Below, one piece after another: positions 1-6,123 of a stretch of 6,258 bases of DNA. The DNA is taken from the NCBI GenBank assembly GCA_903862805.1, contig CAIOZP010000110.1, forward strand, positions 1-6,258. Direction: 5' to 3'. The position numbers and the translations under genes were made by a program. The notes below the pieces were generated by a model that was not told where the DNA came from, did not search any database, and was given only the letters and a program-made list of their open reading frames with translations. The stretch comes from an uncultured Fibrobacterota bacterium (GTDB taxonomy: Bacteria > Fibrobacterota > Chitinivibrionia > Chitinivibrionales > CAIOZP01). Every line of letters starts with the position of its first letter. The stretch's first letter is position 1.

Positions 1-102
1 AAAGAACGGGAGGTCATCCATATCTTCTTTGAATCATGGTTCAGACAGAAGGATTACGGGCGCGGGAGACAATCCGAAAACCGACGCCGGGTAGTATGCA
101 GT

Positions 103-1692
103 TCAGTAAAGGATGCTCTTGAGGGTCAGTCCGCTGAAATTGCTCCAGTTGATAGTGCCGGTTCCAGATCCGGAATTGCCGAATACCTTGAGCGTTTGGA
201 ACGCATTCATTATGTTGTCGTTCCACGTTACGGAGAGACTTCCTCCACCATTTCCGCCGATTGCTGGCGAGGTGCCGGGGCATGAGTAGATACAACCATT
301 CATGGAATTCGCCCCGCCGTTGATTCTGATCGTTGGGTTGCCGGATTTTACATAAATCATCCCGCGGAATGGTGTTCCGAGATCGAGCGTTCCTGTATTT
401 CCGGCACCGATATCGATATATACCAGCACCGTTCCCGAATCTGATGTCGTCAGCGCATTGGCAGCAGTTCCGTCACCGCTTCCGCTGCTGAAACTGGTGA
501 TGTCGACGATGACATTACCGTTCGTGCCGGGGTTTGAATTTGAAGCCCAGCCGCTTGCCGTAATGAAGGCAAAGCCTCCGTATCGTTTGTTGTCGGCGCC
601 AGATTTGATCCAGTAATTCTGAATCACATTGTTTGACGCATACCCGTTTACAGCATACGCAATCGGTGACAGGCCCGAAAGATCAATCGTAACCGCCGGA
701 GGTTCATTCACAGAGATGCCAAGCGCGCTATCCGGTAAATATGGTGCCGAGCGCAAAGAAAGAGCCGCCGGGTTGCTCCAGCCATACCAGAAGGAATTGC
801 CATAACTTTTTGATGAAAGTCCGAAAGCCGTTTGTTCGGCGCCAAGCAGGAATCCGTTCTGGGGATTTGTTCCGGTTGGAACATTGTCATTGCAGTAAAT
901 TGAATTGTGTGTCGAGGTTTGACCATTAAAACCCAGCACATCCATATTGAACATGACTTTGTTATTGAAGGTGCATAGCGTCAATTTAACCGGTCGGCCG
1001 AAATATGCAACATCGTTGGCCAAAAATCCGCTCAAGACCGTTGGATCTGTGGCACCGGCGGAAAGATTGTCGCTTAGAACAAACGGTCCGTTGGCAGTGA
1101 ATGCGGGAAATGCTGTTCCCTGAATAAATGGCGCATGCACATAAGTTGCACCGTTAACGGTAAGGCCGCAAGCGGTGAATCCTCCGTTTCCTCCGCCTAA
1201 AAAAAGTGCGTTTTTAGGAGTGTTCACCACTGCGTTAGTCGTGACATTGTTCAGCGCAAAATATCCCGTTACCGCTTTTCTGCTTCCACATTTTCCGTAG
1301 CCTGTGGACTGAAGGGCAACAACAAAATTGGTCTGATCGAACCCGACGATCTTTACGGAATATTTCTCCTGAGAATTTGGAATGGCCAATGGTGTTGCTG
1401 CGCTTCCCCTGAACCAACCATTGTCTGTACCGGTATAGTTTGAATCAAGGTAATGTGCGAATATCGAATCGGCAACCGCCGGAGAATCTATGCAAAATGC
1501 CTGCGCAGACAGCAAGCCGCTTCGTGCCGCGAAAACCGCTGACTGCATACCCGAATAATCACCGGAAGTTGTGACTTCTCCGCGGGCCATTCCCATAAGG
1601 GCGGCTCCGATTGAAACGGCTAAAATCAGCGCCGCCATCACATAGAGAATCGTGATTCCGCTGCTGTTGCGGACAAGGTCATAAACGCGCAT
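103..1692 (-). CDS. PilX-like pilin-related surface protein, 529 aa
   Basis: No named orthologue is recognised. The N-terminus is prepilin-like: a short basic leader (MRVYDLVRNSSG) is followed by one hydrophobic helix at about residues 13-35 (ITILYVMAALILAVSIGAAL), then a small/polar stretch with an AARSGLLSA segment. This layout is typical of PilX-type minor pilins and related assembly proteins. The usual Glu five residues after the processing Gly is a Tyr here, so cleavage at G12 is uncertain. The rest (about 60-529) is rich in Gly, Ser, Asn and Thr, looks beta-rich and has scattered Cys, including GCIYSC near residue 470. This suggests a large surface-exposed domain. There is no T9SS C-terminal domain. 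The start is supported by GGAGG six bases upstream of the ATG; the stop is TGA. The gene lies 79 bases after the C25 gene with a terminator between them, so it may rely on read-through or an unseen promoter. Proposed role (inference): minor pilin or pilus-associated adhesin at the cell envelope. Confidence 0.8.
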   Translation of the reverse strand: MRVYDLVRNSSGITILYVMAALILAVSIGAALMGMARGEVTTSGDYSGMQSAVFAARSGLLSAQAFCIDSPAVADSIFAHYLDSNYTGTDNGWFRGSAATPLAIPNSQEKYSVKIVGFDQTNFVVALQSTGYGKCGSRKAVTGYFALNNVTTNAVVNTPKNALFLGGGNGGFTACGLTVNGATYVHAPFIQGTAFPAFTANGPFVLSDNLSAGATDPTVLSGFLANDVAYFGRPVKLTLCTFNNKVMFNMDVLGFNGQTSTHNSIYCNDNVPTGTNPQNGFLLGAEQTAFGLSSKSYGNSFWYGWSNPAALSLRSAPYLPDSALGISVNEPPAVTIDLSGLSPIAYAVNGYASNNVIQNYWIKSGADNKRYGGFAFITASGWASNSNPGTNGNVIVDITSFSSGSGDGTAANALTTSDSGTVLVYIDIGAGNTGTLDLGTPFRGMIYVKSGNPTIRINGGANSMNGCIYSCPGTSPAIGGNGGGSLSVTWNDNIMNAFQTLKVFGNSGSGTGTINWSNFSGLTLKSILY

Positions 1693-1700
1693 TTGAATCC

Positions 1701-1757
1701 TCCAAAAAACAAATAGCAGATCGAACGGGAAGGGAAATTCCGATCCGATCTGCTATT
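1701..1757 (-). terminator. Rho-independent terminator after the C25 gene
   Basis: On the minus strand a perfect 12-bp inverted repeat (AATAGCAGATCG at 1757-1746, arm CGATCTGCTATT at 1723-1712, loop of 22 bases) is followed directly by TTTGTTTTTT (1710-1701 and the end of the arm). It begins 14 bases after the TAA of the peptidase gene. The U-tract runs straight into the GGAGG that serves the next gene. It is therefore both a terminator for the upstream gene and part of the leader of the downstream gene. The long loop lowers the certainty about its strength. Confidence 0.8.
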
Positions 1758-1771
1758 ATCGCAATGTCTTT

Positions 1772-4105
1772 TTACATGATGACGAATCGTTTATTGAGTG
1801 CGGCTCCACAGCCCTTGATATTCAGGACATAGGTGCCACGAGCCAGTGATCGTCCGTTCCAAGCAAGGTTCTGCACGCCGCTCCTCATGGCCGCCGACTG
1901 CCCGAATACCTTCCTGCCGTCCATCGAGTAAACGCAGAAATCGTAGGAGCCTTCGGAGGTAAGCTCGGCCTGGATATGCTCACGCGAAACCATCCCGATA
2001 CGGTTGACAAAATGCTTCGCGTTTCCTGCATTGCAGATCGGTACATTCCCTGAACAGTTGATCGAACCAAGATATGGAACCATGTTGTGCTCCGTACCCG
2101 TCACATACACGGTCTCGGCGGTGCAGGTCGAGATATCGAATGTCACGCTGGATCCCGTGATCACCTGTGCGCTCAGGAAGCTGTCGGTGGGGCTGTAGAT
2201 GCACACCAACGCACCCGCCGGGCCGGATACGGTGAAGCTCGACGATATTTGAGCGGGATAAGAGAGAACCAGCTGATTCGGGGTTGCCGAAAAAGGTGTC
2301 AGCGAGGGGTCGCCGTAGGTCGCCCATATCAGTGCCGTCATGTTATGCAAATCCCGAATACTTTTCGGGTCTGAAGCCACAGAGTTTTCTGCGGCTGAAA
2401 GCATATTCGTTTCACCATTTGCAATAATGGCACCGATCGAACGGTAGTCGCCCTGTGCTTGAAGAGTCGTCATATCCCGGAAGGCGGTGATCGGTTCTGT
2501 CCACGGCATCAGCGTGGTTCCACCGAGATAGACAATACCACCGCCGTTCGGATTCCACATGAATGCCTCAGCCATACACCTGTCCCATATACCGGTGATC
2601 GGATAGCTTTGGTATGGTTGATTTATAATCCCGGTCTCGCATCCGAGACAGATGACGATGGGAAGCTTTGCACCATTTTTCAGGGTATCGATGTCGTGGG
2701 TGGAGATGGTTGGTGTTGCCCAGTTGTAAACCCCCGCATCACTGATGTAATTGACCCAGCTCGCACCCGCATTCAATGCGCTGTAGGCTTGGGGTACAGT
2801 AGCCGGAGTCGGGTAGTCAAACACTTTTACGATATCGGTATAGGTGTGCGCCGCAAGCGTATCAAGGGTTTCCTGACACCATTGATAGTCGTACACCATG
2901 GTTGTCGAATCGATTTTGGCGCTTGCAAAACCGATCGCCCGTGAATTCCATGTCCCGGTCGTATCGGGATACATTTCGTAATTGATCGCCTTATTCACCA
3001 TCGCCTGCATACGGGGCAATGAGTCGCTCGGAAAACGTCCGATGAAGGCATCGGGGTAATAATCGTCTCCGTCAAGCATGACGTAGCGTGGATCATCTGT
3101 TCCCGACTGCGTTCCAAGCGAGTCGGGCTGACCCGACTTCGGTGGCCCGGGAAATTGGTCTTCCCACAGTGAAGGGATCGATACGTCGCCGCCTGCAAGG
3201 AGGAAGTAACTGACACCTTCGGCGTATTTGTTTTTGATAATATCTTTTATGATTGAGGTATCTTTTCGAGCACCGGTAACTGTCGTATTCACGCCTGTAT
3301 ATTCGATAAGTTCACAGTGGATTCCCTTGCGGTTTTTCCACTCGACATAGGGCTTGAGTGCATCCATAAATTTTGTGGGTGCGATAACAACCATTTTCTC
3401 GCCGTCCGGCACCGGTGTTGTGGCCGACCGGAACTTTCCGGAACCGCCATAGTTCAGAAAGGCATCCTTGTAGATCCGTTCGAAATCTGCCGACCTGCCC
3501 CGAGTAATTCCACATTTGGGATTGGGCGCATTTGCGACGGCATCCTCTACAACACTTACGGTAATGGAGTCGATCACCTTCAATTGACGCTTCACCGGAT
3601 TGTACTGGAAGGGATAGTACTTGAGAGCGACGCCTCGCACGTCACGCATGATGAACGGGGAACCGGCGGTAACAGGATCAGTCGGATAGAAAGCGTCTTG
3701 TTGATAGACATCGCCGAACGTGTACGGGATAGCCGCAAGCTCTTCCGCAGAAAACGCAGGGCCCTTCGAGGGATTGATACCGATATTCTCGACAAGGTGA
3801 CTGTGAACCTGCACGGTTTCAAGCCGTGGAGAGGTATTGTCTCCGATAACGATACGGGCAACCTCGTAAGGGAGTTCTGGCGCTCCTTTCACCGAGGAAT
3901 ATGAATACCGGCCCTCAATCCTTAGCTGTGAAAAGGCATCTCCGTTTATATTGACAGGAGACATTCTGTACTGGTCTGCCGAAAACGTAACGACCGTACC
4001 ATTTACGCCCGAAATGGCGTTATCAATTCTGGCACTTGCATTCGCCTGAAAAATTCCTGACAGTCCCATCAGGATTCCACACCCTGCGCTGACGATCTGT
4101 TTCAT
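1772..4105 (-). CDS. Peptidase C25 (gingipain-like) family protein, T9SS cargo, catalytic His replaced
   Basis: This is an exported protein of the gingipain family (clan CD cysteine peptidases), 777 aa. The signal peptide covers about 1-23 (cleavage near ANA-S). The C25 propeptide-like region (about 26-230) contains PFQYNP at 165-170. The catalytic domain runs from about 238 to 602: MVVIAPTKF at 238, a wKn-kG segment, FLLAGGDVSIP at 301-311, TDDPRYVMLDGDDYYPD at 336-352 with IGRFPSD after it, LPIVICLGCETG around the nucleophile C489, and YGDPSL at 597-602. An Ig-like domain (about 603-690) and a T9SS type A-like sorting domain (about 703-777, with DGRKV and GTYVLNI) follow. The gingipain His is missing: the segment reads NYISDAG instead of NY-GHG, placing Asp at 456, exactly 33 residues before C489 as in RgpB (His211/Cys244). 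Proteolytic activity is therefore doubtful. AAGGAG five bases before the ATG fixes the start. The protein should pass the Sec system and then the T9SS to the cell surface or medium. Confidence 0.93.
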   Translation of the reverse strand: MKQIVSAGCGILMGLSGIFQANASARIDNAISGVNGTVVTFSADQYRMSPVNINGDAFSQLRIEGRYSYSSVKGAPELPYEVARIVIGDNTSPRLETVQVHSHLVENIGINPSKGPAFSAEELAAIPYTFGDVYQQDAFYPTDPVTAGSPFIMRDVRGVALKYYPFQYNPVKRQLKVIDSITVSVVEDAVANAPNPKCGITRGRSADFERIYKDAFLNYGGSGKFRSATTPVPDGEKMVVIAPTKFMDALKPYVEWKNRKGIHCELIEYTGVNTTVTGARKDTSIIKDIIKNKYAEGVSYFLLAGGDVSIPSLWEDQFPGPPKSGQPDSLGTQSGTDDPRYVMLDGDDYYPDAFIGRFPSDSLPRMQAMVNKAINYEMYPDTTGTWNSRAIGFASAKIDSTTMVYDYQWCQETLDTLAAHTYTDIVKVFDYPTPATVPQAYSALNAGASWVNYISDAGVYNWATPTISTHDIDTLKNGAKLPIVICLGCETGIINQPYQSYPITGIWDRCMAEAFMWNPNGGGIVYLGGTTLMPWTEPITAFRDMTTLQAQGDYRSIGAIIANGETNMLSAAENSVASDPKSIRDLHNMTALIWATYGDPSLTPFSATPNQLVLSYPAQISSSFTVSGPAGALVCIYSPTDSFLSAQVITGSSVTFDISTCTAETVYVTGTEHNMVPYLGSINCSGNVPICNAGNAKHFVNRIGMVSREHIQAELTSEGSYDFCVYSMDGRKVFGQSAAMRSGVQNLAWNGRSLARGTYVLNIKGCGAALNKRFVIM

Positions 4106-4503
4106 CTGTTCTCCTTTTTCACGGAAGATGCGACTTTTTTAATTGACATTCTTATTCTCATAAAATTATGCGTCAGGACTTTCTGGATCATCCTGAATGG
4201 CTGCTGGCGGTCATGCAACTTAGGTATCTGATGAACCACCGGTTTGTTTGTCTGCGCGTCGGAGTTTCGGAGGACTCCCGTTGATCGAATGCAATACCCA
4301 TCTCTCCTTGTTAAACATGCACATCTTCATAATCGACCGGGCCATTGGCAATCGGCATCGAAGAGACCTGCATTCGGCCCGTTTCCGGAATTTCGGAATA
4401 CGGTGAATTGCTGATCATTTTTTGGAGGAAGGGCCCCAAACCTGACCAGCATCATCATCGACATCCTACTCTTCCGGAAACTTTGTTACCGAAAGGACTC
4501 TAT
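4106..4503. other. Intergenic region upstream of the C25 gene
   Basis: These 398 bases hold no gene that I can support. The left end carries the AAGGAG ribosome binding site of the C25 gene (about 4119-4111). The right end carries a strong hairpin just after the selenoprotein-candidate gene. Short minus-strand ORFs of 35 and 37 codons exist but look like chance. A minus-strand CATAAT at 4172-4167 could be a -10 box for the C25 gene, but no convincing -35 box lies at the right spacing. The palindrome TTCCGGAA occurs twice (4383-4390 and 4472-4479), the second copy inside the hairpin. Confidence 0.6.
4471..4495 (-). terminator. Hairpin after the selenoprotein-candidate gene, possible terminator
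   Basis: On the minus strand, starting eight bases after the final TGA, CTTTCGGTAAC pairs with GTTTCCGGAAG around an AAA loop. The stem has seven pairs including one G-U, one T-T mismatch, then three more pairs. No U-tract follows (the next bases are AGTAGG). It is either a non-canonical terminator or a hairpin that protects the 3' end of the transcript. Confidence 0.45.
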
Positions 4504-5364
4504 TCAAAAAACCTCGACGCAAGACTGTTTATAGCACCCGCTACCGAGAAAACAGGCTCGTGAAACAGCACCGGCAGAACCGGTGACCTTCACGATATAT
4601 GTCCCATTGGCAACCTTGCCGATATCGGCGGAGTTTCTTCCAGCCAGACAATCGATATGCCTCATGCCGACAAGTCTGCCGTTCGCACTGAAAAGCGAGA
4701 GATCATATCGACCACTCTGCGGCACATCGAAATCAAGCCTCGACCCTGTAAGCGAACAAATCGCCATTTCGTTTTTACGATTGGATAAAAATGACGGCCT
4801 GACAGCAATAGCCGGGCGGTTATCCAAAGCTGTCTGAATTGAATTTGACAGGTTGGTAGAATCATATAGACTCGCTTTGGTATAAGTCCGGTTCGGACTA
4901 AGGATCCAGACTTCTCCACCCCATCCGTAATAATTCTTCACCGAATAGCCTATAAAAAGATCTTCCAATGAATCGGCATTGCTGCCACTGTCGGTGCTAA
5001 GAACGCACGGAACAACAGGAACTGTTCCATACGCCTGATAGGCAGCATCAAGAGTTGGTTTCGAGTCATACTTTGCTACATCAACCATAAGCATTACCAC
5101 GTCCTGAGTGTCATTGCCAAATTTCGTGAAAACCGCATTGTCGTCTACACCGTAGGCGTTGCAGCCTCAGCCAGCAAATGTTTGGTATATGACAAGAACC
5201 TTGTTCTGATTGAGCAGGCTGTCAATATTGTAGGTTTTGCCTCCGTCGGCGATGACGGTGAGACCAGTGTTTTGCGAAATAGTATCTCCCGCAGCTGCCA
5301 AAGCATTGCCAGCATTCAATGCCAACAAACCGAACATCGCCATCGAAATCATTCTCTTGATCAT
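4504..5364 (-). CDS. Candidate selenoprotein: exported thioredoxin-fold protein with T9SS C-terminal domain (in-frame UGA at codon 66)
   Basis: Read through the TGA at 5169-5167, this is one 286-residue protein. Signal peptide 1-23 (MIKRMISMAMFGLLALNAGNALA). A redoxin/thioredoxin-like domain spans about 27-182: DGGKTYNIDSLL leading into the strand KVLVIYQTFAG (55-65), then U66-G67-C68, strand VVMLMVDVAKYD (89-100), YGTVPVVPC with probable cis-Pro P119, and GGEVWILSPN (149-158). A T9SS-like domain follows (about 195-275: RYDLSLFSANGRLV, NGTYIVKV), ending in an extra Cys-bearing tail (C271, C277, C282). UGA stands where the resolving or attacking thiol of a CxxC/CxC motif would be, and a SECIS-like hairpin follows it. 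The downstream half has no ATG with a ribosome binding site near the break, so it is not a separate gene. Two ATGs overlap the start; the second (5364) is preferred because GGAGG lies five bases before it but only two before the first (5367). The stop is TGA. Predicted role: extracellular thiol/selenol oxidoreductase (inference). Alternative: a pseudogene with one nonsense mutation, or a base-call error. Confidence 0.75.
5142..5169 (-). promoter_or_regulatory. Candidate bacterial SECIS element next to the in-frame UGA
   Basis: In the minus-strand RNA the UGA (5169-5167) is followed after nine bases by a hairpin CG-C-CUAC GGU GUAG-A-CG (5158-5142). It has four pairs closing a GGU loop, a C/A mismatch, then two more pairs. 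UGC (5164-5161 region) and GCG (near 5134) could extend the base through an internal loop. A G at the start of a small apical loop about 16 bases after the UGA fits the known bacterial SECIS pattern, at the short end of its usual distance range. The E. coli fdhF element also carries GGU in its loop. The hairpin is weak by itself, so it supports the selenocysteine reading without proving it. Confidence 0.5.
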
Positions 5365-5416
5365 CATTCCCTCCAGAATATTGGTTTAAAATCTAAAAGC
5401 AACTATCCCTGATTAT

Positions 5417-5593
5417 CTATGAGATCTTTCGCCAAAGGACATGGGTACTCATATCGGGTGTATCAAACCAGAAAACAAGGTATCCGCTTGAAAAGGTGAA
5501 ACACTTGCTAAAACTGTCCCGACCTCCACATGGCAAGATTTGTTCATGCTCTTCCAATGCGATGGAAATCAGCTCCCTTTTTACCTGATCCAT
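5417..5593 (-). CDS. Small conserved-looking protein, 58 aa, function unknown
   Basis: This short gene reads MDQVKRELISIALEEHEQI, then LPCGGRDSFSKCFTF and SSGYLVFWFDTPDMSTHVL, ending WRKIS. GGGGAG stands four bases before the ATG; the stop is TAG. It has no signal peptide or membrane segment, so it should be cytoplasmic. The pattern P-C-G-x-R-x-S-F-x-x-C-F-T, then G-x-L-V-F-W-F-D-T and S-T-H, looks like a family of small uncharacterised bacterial proteins that I recall only loosely and cannot name. The two Cys (C22, C31) and the aromatic core suggest a compact fold. It lies 52 bases upstream of the selenoprotein candidate on the same strand with no terminator between them, so co-transcription is likely. 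The function is unknown; I do not propose one. Confidence 0.75.
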   Translation of the reverse strand: MDQVKRELISIALEEHEQILPCGGRDSFSKCFTFSSGYLVFWFDTPDMSTHVLWRKIS

Positions 5594-5621
5594 AAATCTC
5601 CCCTTCTTTTCGCTTTCTAAC

Positions 5622-5638
5622 CGGCAAACACATTGCCG
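5622..5638. other. Short perfect hairpin in the leader of the small gene
   Basis: CGGCAA and TTGCCG form a 6-bp inverted repeat around ACACA. It ends 19 bases upstream (minus strand) of the GGGGAG ribosome binding site of the 58-residue gene. There is no U-tract on either strand, so it is not a standard terminator. It may be a leader structure or an operator. Confidence 0.4.
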
Positions 5639-5750
5639 TCTTCTATTGCTCCACTTTCATACACAGTGTTTACTCCTAAGTTTGTTGGAGATAATATAAC
5701 GACATTAGAACAGTTTGGAGACGGTTCGACAGAGAAAGCGTTTTAGAAAT

Positions 5751-5765
5751 TATAAACACTTCAAG
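5751..5765 (+). repeat. Repeat copy 1: TATAAACACTTCAAG
   Basis: This sequence recurs at 6010-6025 as TATAAACACTTTCAAG (one extra T) and in inverted orientation at 5993-6005 (GAAAGTGTTTATA). The copies lie about 250 bases apart. They may be binding sites of one regulator, or the ends of a small element between them. Confidence 0.7.
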
Positions 5766-5771
5766 GTTGAC

Positions 5772-5916
5772 GAGGCATTATTCGCTGACATGTTTTCTCA
5801 CTCAAAGCCTTGAGAGGTGTTTGGGGATTATTCGTTACATGAATTTATTGACAGGAAAGTGCCAATATTTCGGTGTAAAATGCTCTGGTCAAGCCGACAA
5901 GCCCAAATAATGCCTC
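5772..5916. repeat. 11-bp inverted repeat pair GAGGCATTATT / AATAATGCCTC
   Basis: The arms are at 5772-5782 and 5906-5916 and match perfectly over 11 bp, separated by 123 bases. They sit inside the segment bounded by the TATAAACACTT repeats, but not symmetrically (21 bases from the left end, 89 from the right). Confidence 0.6.
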
Positions 5917-5992
5917 ACGTTTTCAATCATCGGATCAGGAAAATGCCGTTTGCTCAATCCGAAATAGTTTCCGTTTAATGATTTTTAATCCC

Positions 5993-6022
5993 GAAAGTGT
6001 TTATAAAACTATAAACACTTTC
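5993..6022. repeat. Perfect 13-bp dyad upstream of the TIGR02147 gene, probable operator
   Basis: GAAAGTGTTTATA (5993-6005) and TATAAACACTTTC (6010-6022) are exact reverse complements around AAAC. No T-run follows on the plus strand, so it does not look like a terminator. The dyad centre lies about 26 bases upstream of a TATGAT box, overlapping the expected -35 region of the promoter for the gene at 6124. That fits a binding site for a dimeric regulator (inference). It could instead be the junction of two repeat ends. Confidence 0.65.
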
Positions 6023-6030
6023 AAGTGAAA

Positions 6031-6036
6031 TATGAT
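6031..6036 (+). promoter_or_regulatory. Possible -10 box of the TIGR02147 gene
   Basis: TATGAT matches the TATAAT consensus at five of six positions. No TTGACA-like box lies 16-18 bases upstream; the 13-bp dyad occupies that place instead. Such an arrangement is common where an activator or repressor controls the promoter. The leader to the ATG would be about 80 bases. Confidence 0.35.
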
Positions 6037-6123
6037 GCTAAACCAAACTGGCCGCTGTATATTAGGCATAGTAGTTTAGATCAAAAACGTGCGTTGAAAA
6101 ACTGGATCATCTGTGGTGAACCA

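Larger units (their letters stand above)
5594..6123. other. AT-rich intergenic region between divergent genes, rich in repeats
   Basis: These 530 bases separate the minus-strand small gene from the plus-strand TIGR02147 gene, and both promoters should lie here. The octamer AGTGTTTA occurs four times: 5665-5672 (+), 5753-5760 (-), 5996-6003 (+), 6012-6019 (-), the last two forming a perfect dyad. Other repeats are an 11-bp inverted pair GAGGCATTATT (5772-5782 with 5906-5916) and a direct repeat ATTATTCG plus ACATG (5777-5792 and 5827-5841). Minus-strand TATAAT at 5754-5749 is a possible -10 box for the small gene without a matching -35. No supported gene is present. Confidence 0.7.

Noticed and set aside
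1..21. Minus-strand ATG at 21-19 open to the window edge (MDDLPFF), possible start of the next gene
   Set aside because: Only seven codons are visible and no ribosome binding site precedes it, so it cannot be told from chance.
51..75. GGATT/AATCC inverted repeat after the pilin-like gene as a terminator
   Set aside because: The stem is only five bases with a 15-base loop and no U-tract follows on the minus strand.
3317..3904. Plus-strand 195-codon ORF
   Set aside because: It lies wholly antisense to the well-supported C25 gene, has no recognisable domain and is a shadow of its codon pattern. The same holds for the 161-codon plus-strand ORF at 2459-2944.
4188..4301. Minus-strand 37-codon ORF (MGIAFDQRESSE...) preceded by AAGGAG
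   Set aside because: The ribosome binding site is only about two bases from the ATG and the peptide is Arg/Ser-rich without pattern. It is most likely chance.
4311..4418. Minus-strand 35-codon ORF (MISNSPYSEIPETG...)
   Set aside because: The composition is plausible, but the bases before the ATG read CCTCC instead of a ribosome binding site, and there is no upstream coding context.
4345..4563. Plus-strand 72-codon ORF with a TTG start
   Set aside because: It has no ribosome binding site, no protein-like composition, and overlaps the 3' end of the candidate selenoprotein gene and its hairpin on the opposite strand.
5167..5169. Genome-wide reassignment of TGA to Trp or Gly to explain the in-frame codon
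   Set aside because: TGA is the terminal stop of the pilin-like gene (103-105) and of this same gene (4504-4506). Both end at sensible protein ends, and the long genes have no other internal TGA.
5848..5881. TTGACA (5848-5853) and TAAAAT (5876-5881) as a plus-strand promoter
   Set aside because: The spacing is 22 bases, too long for a sigma-70 type promoter, and no gene starts soon after it.
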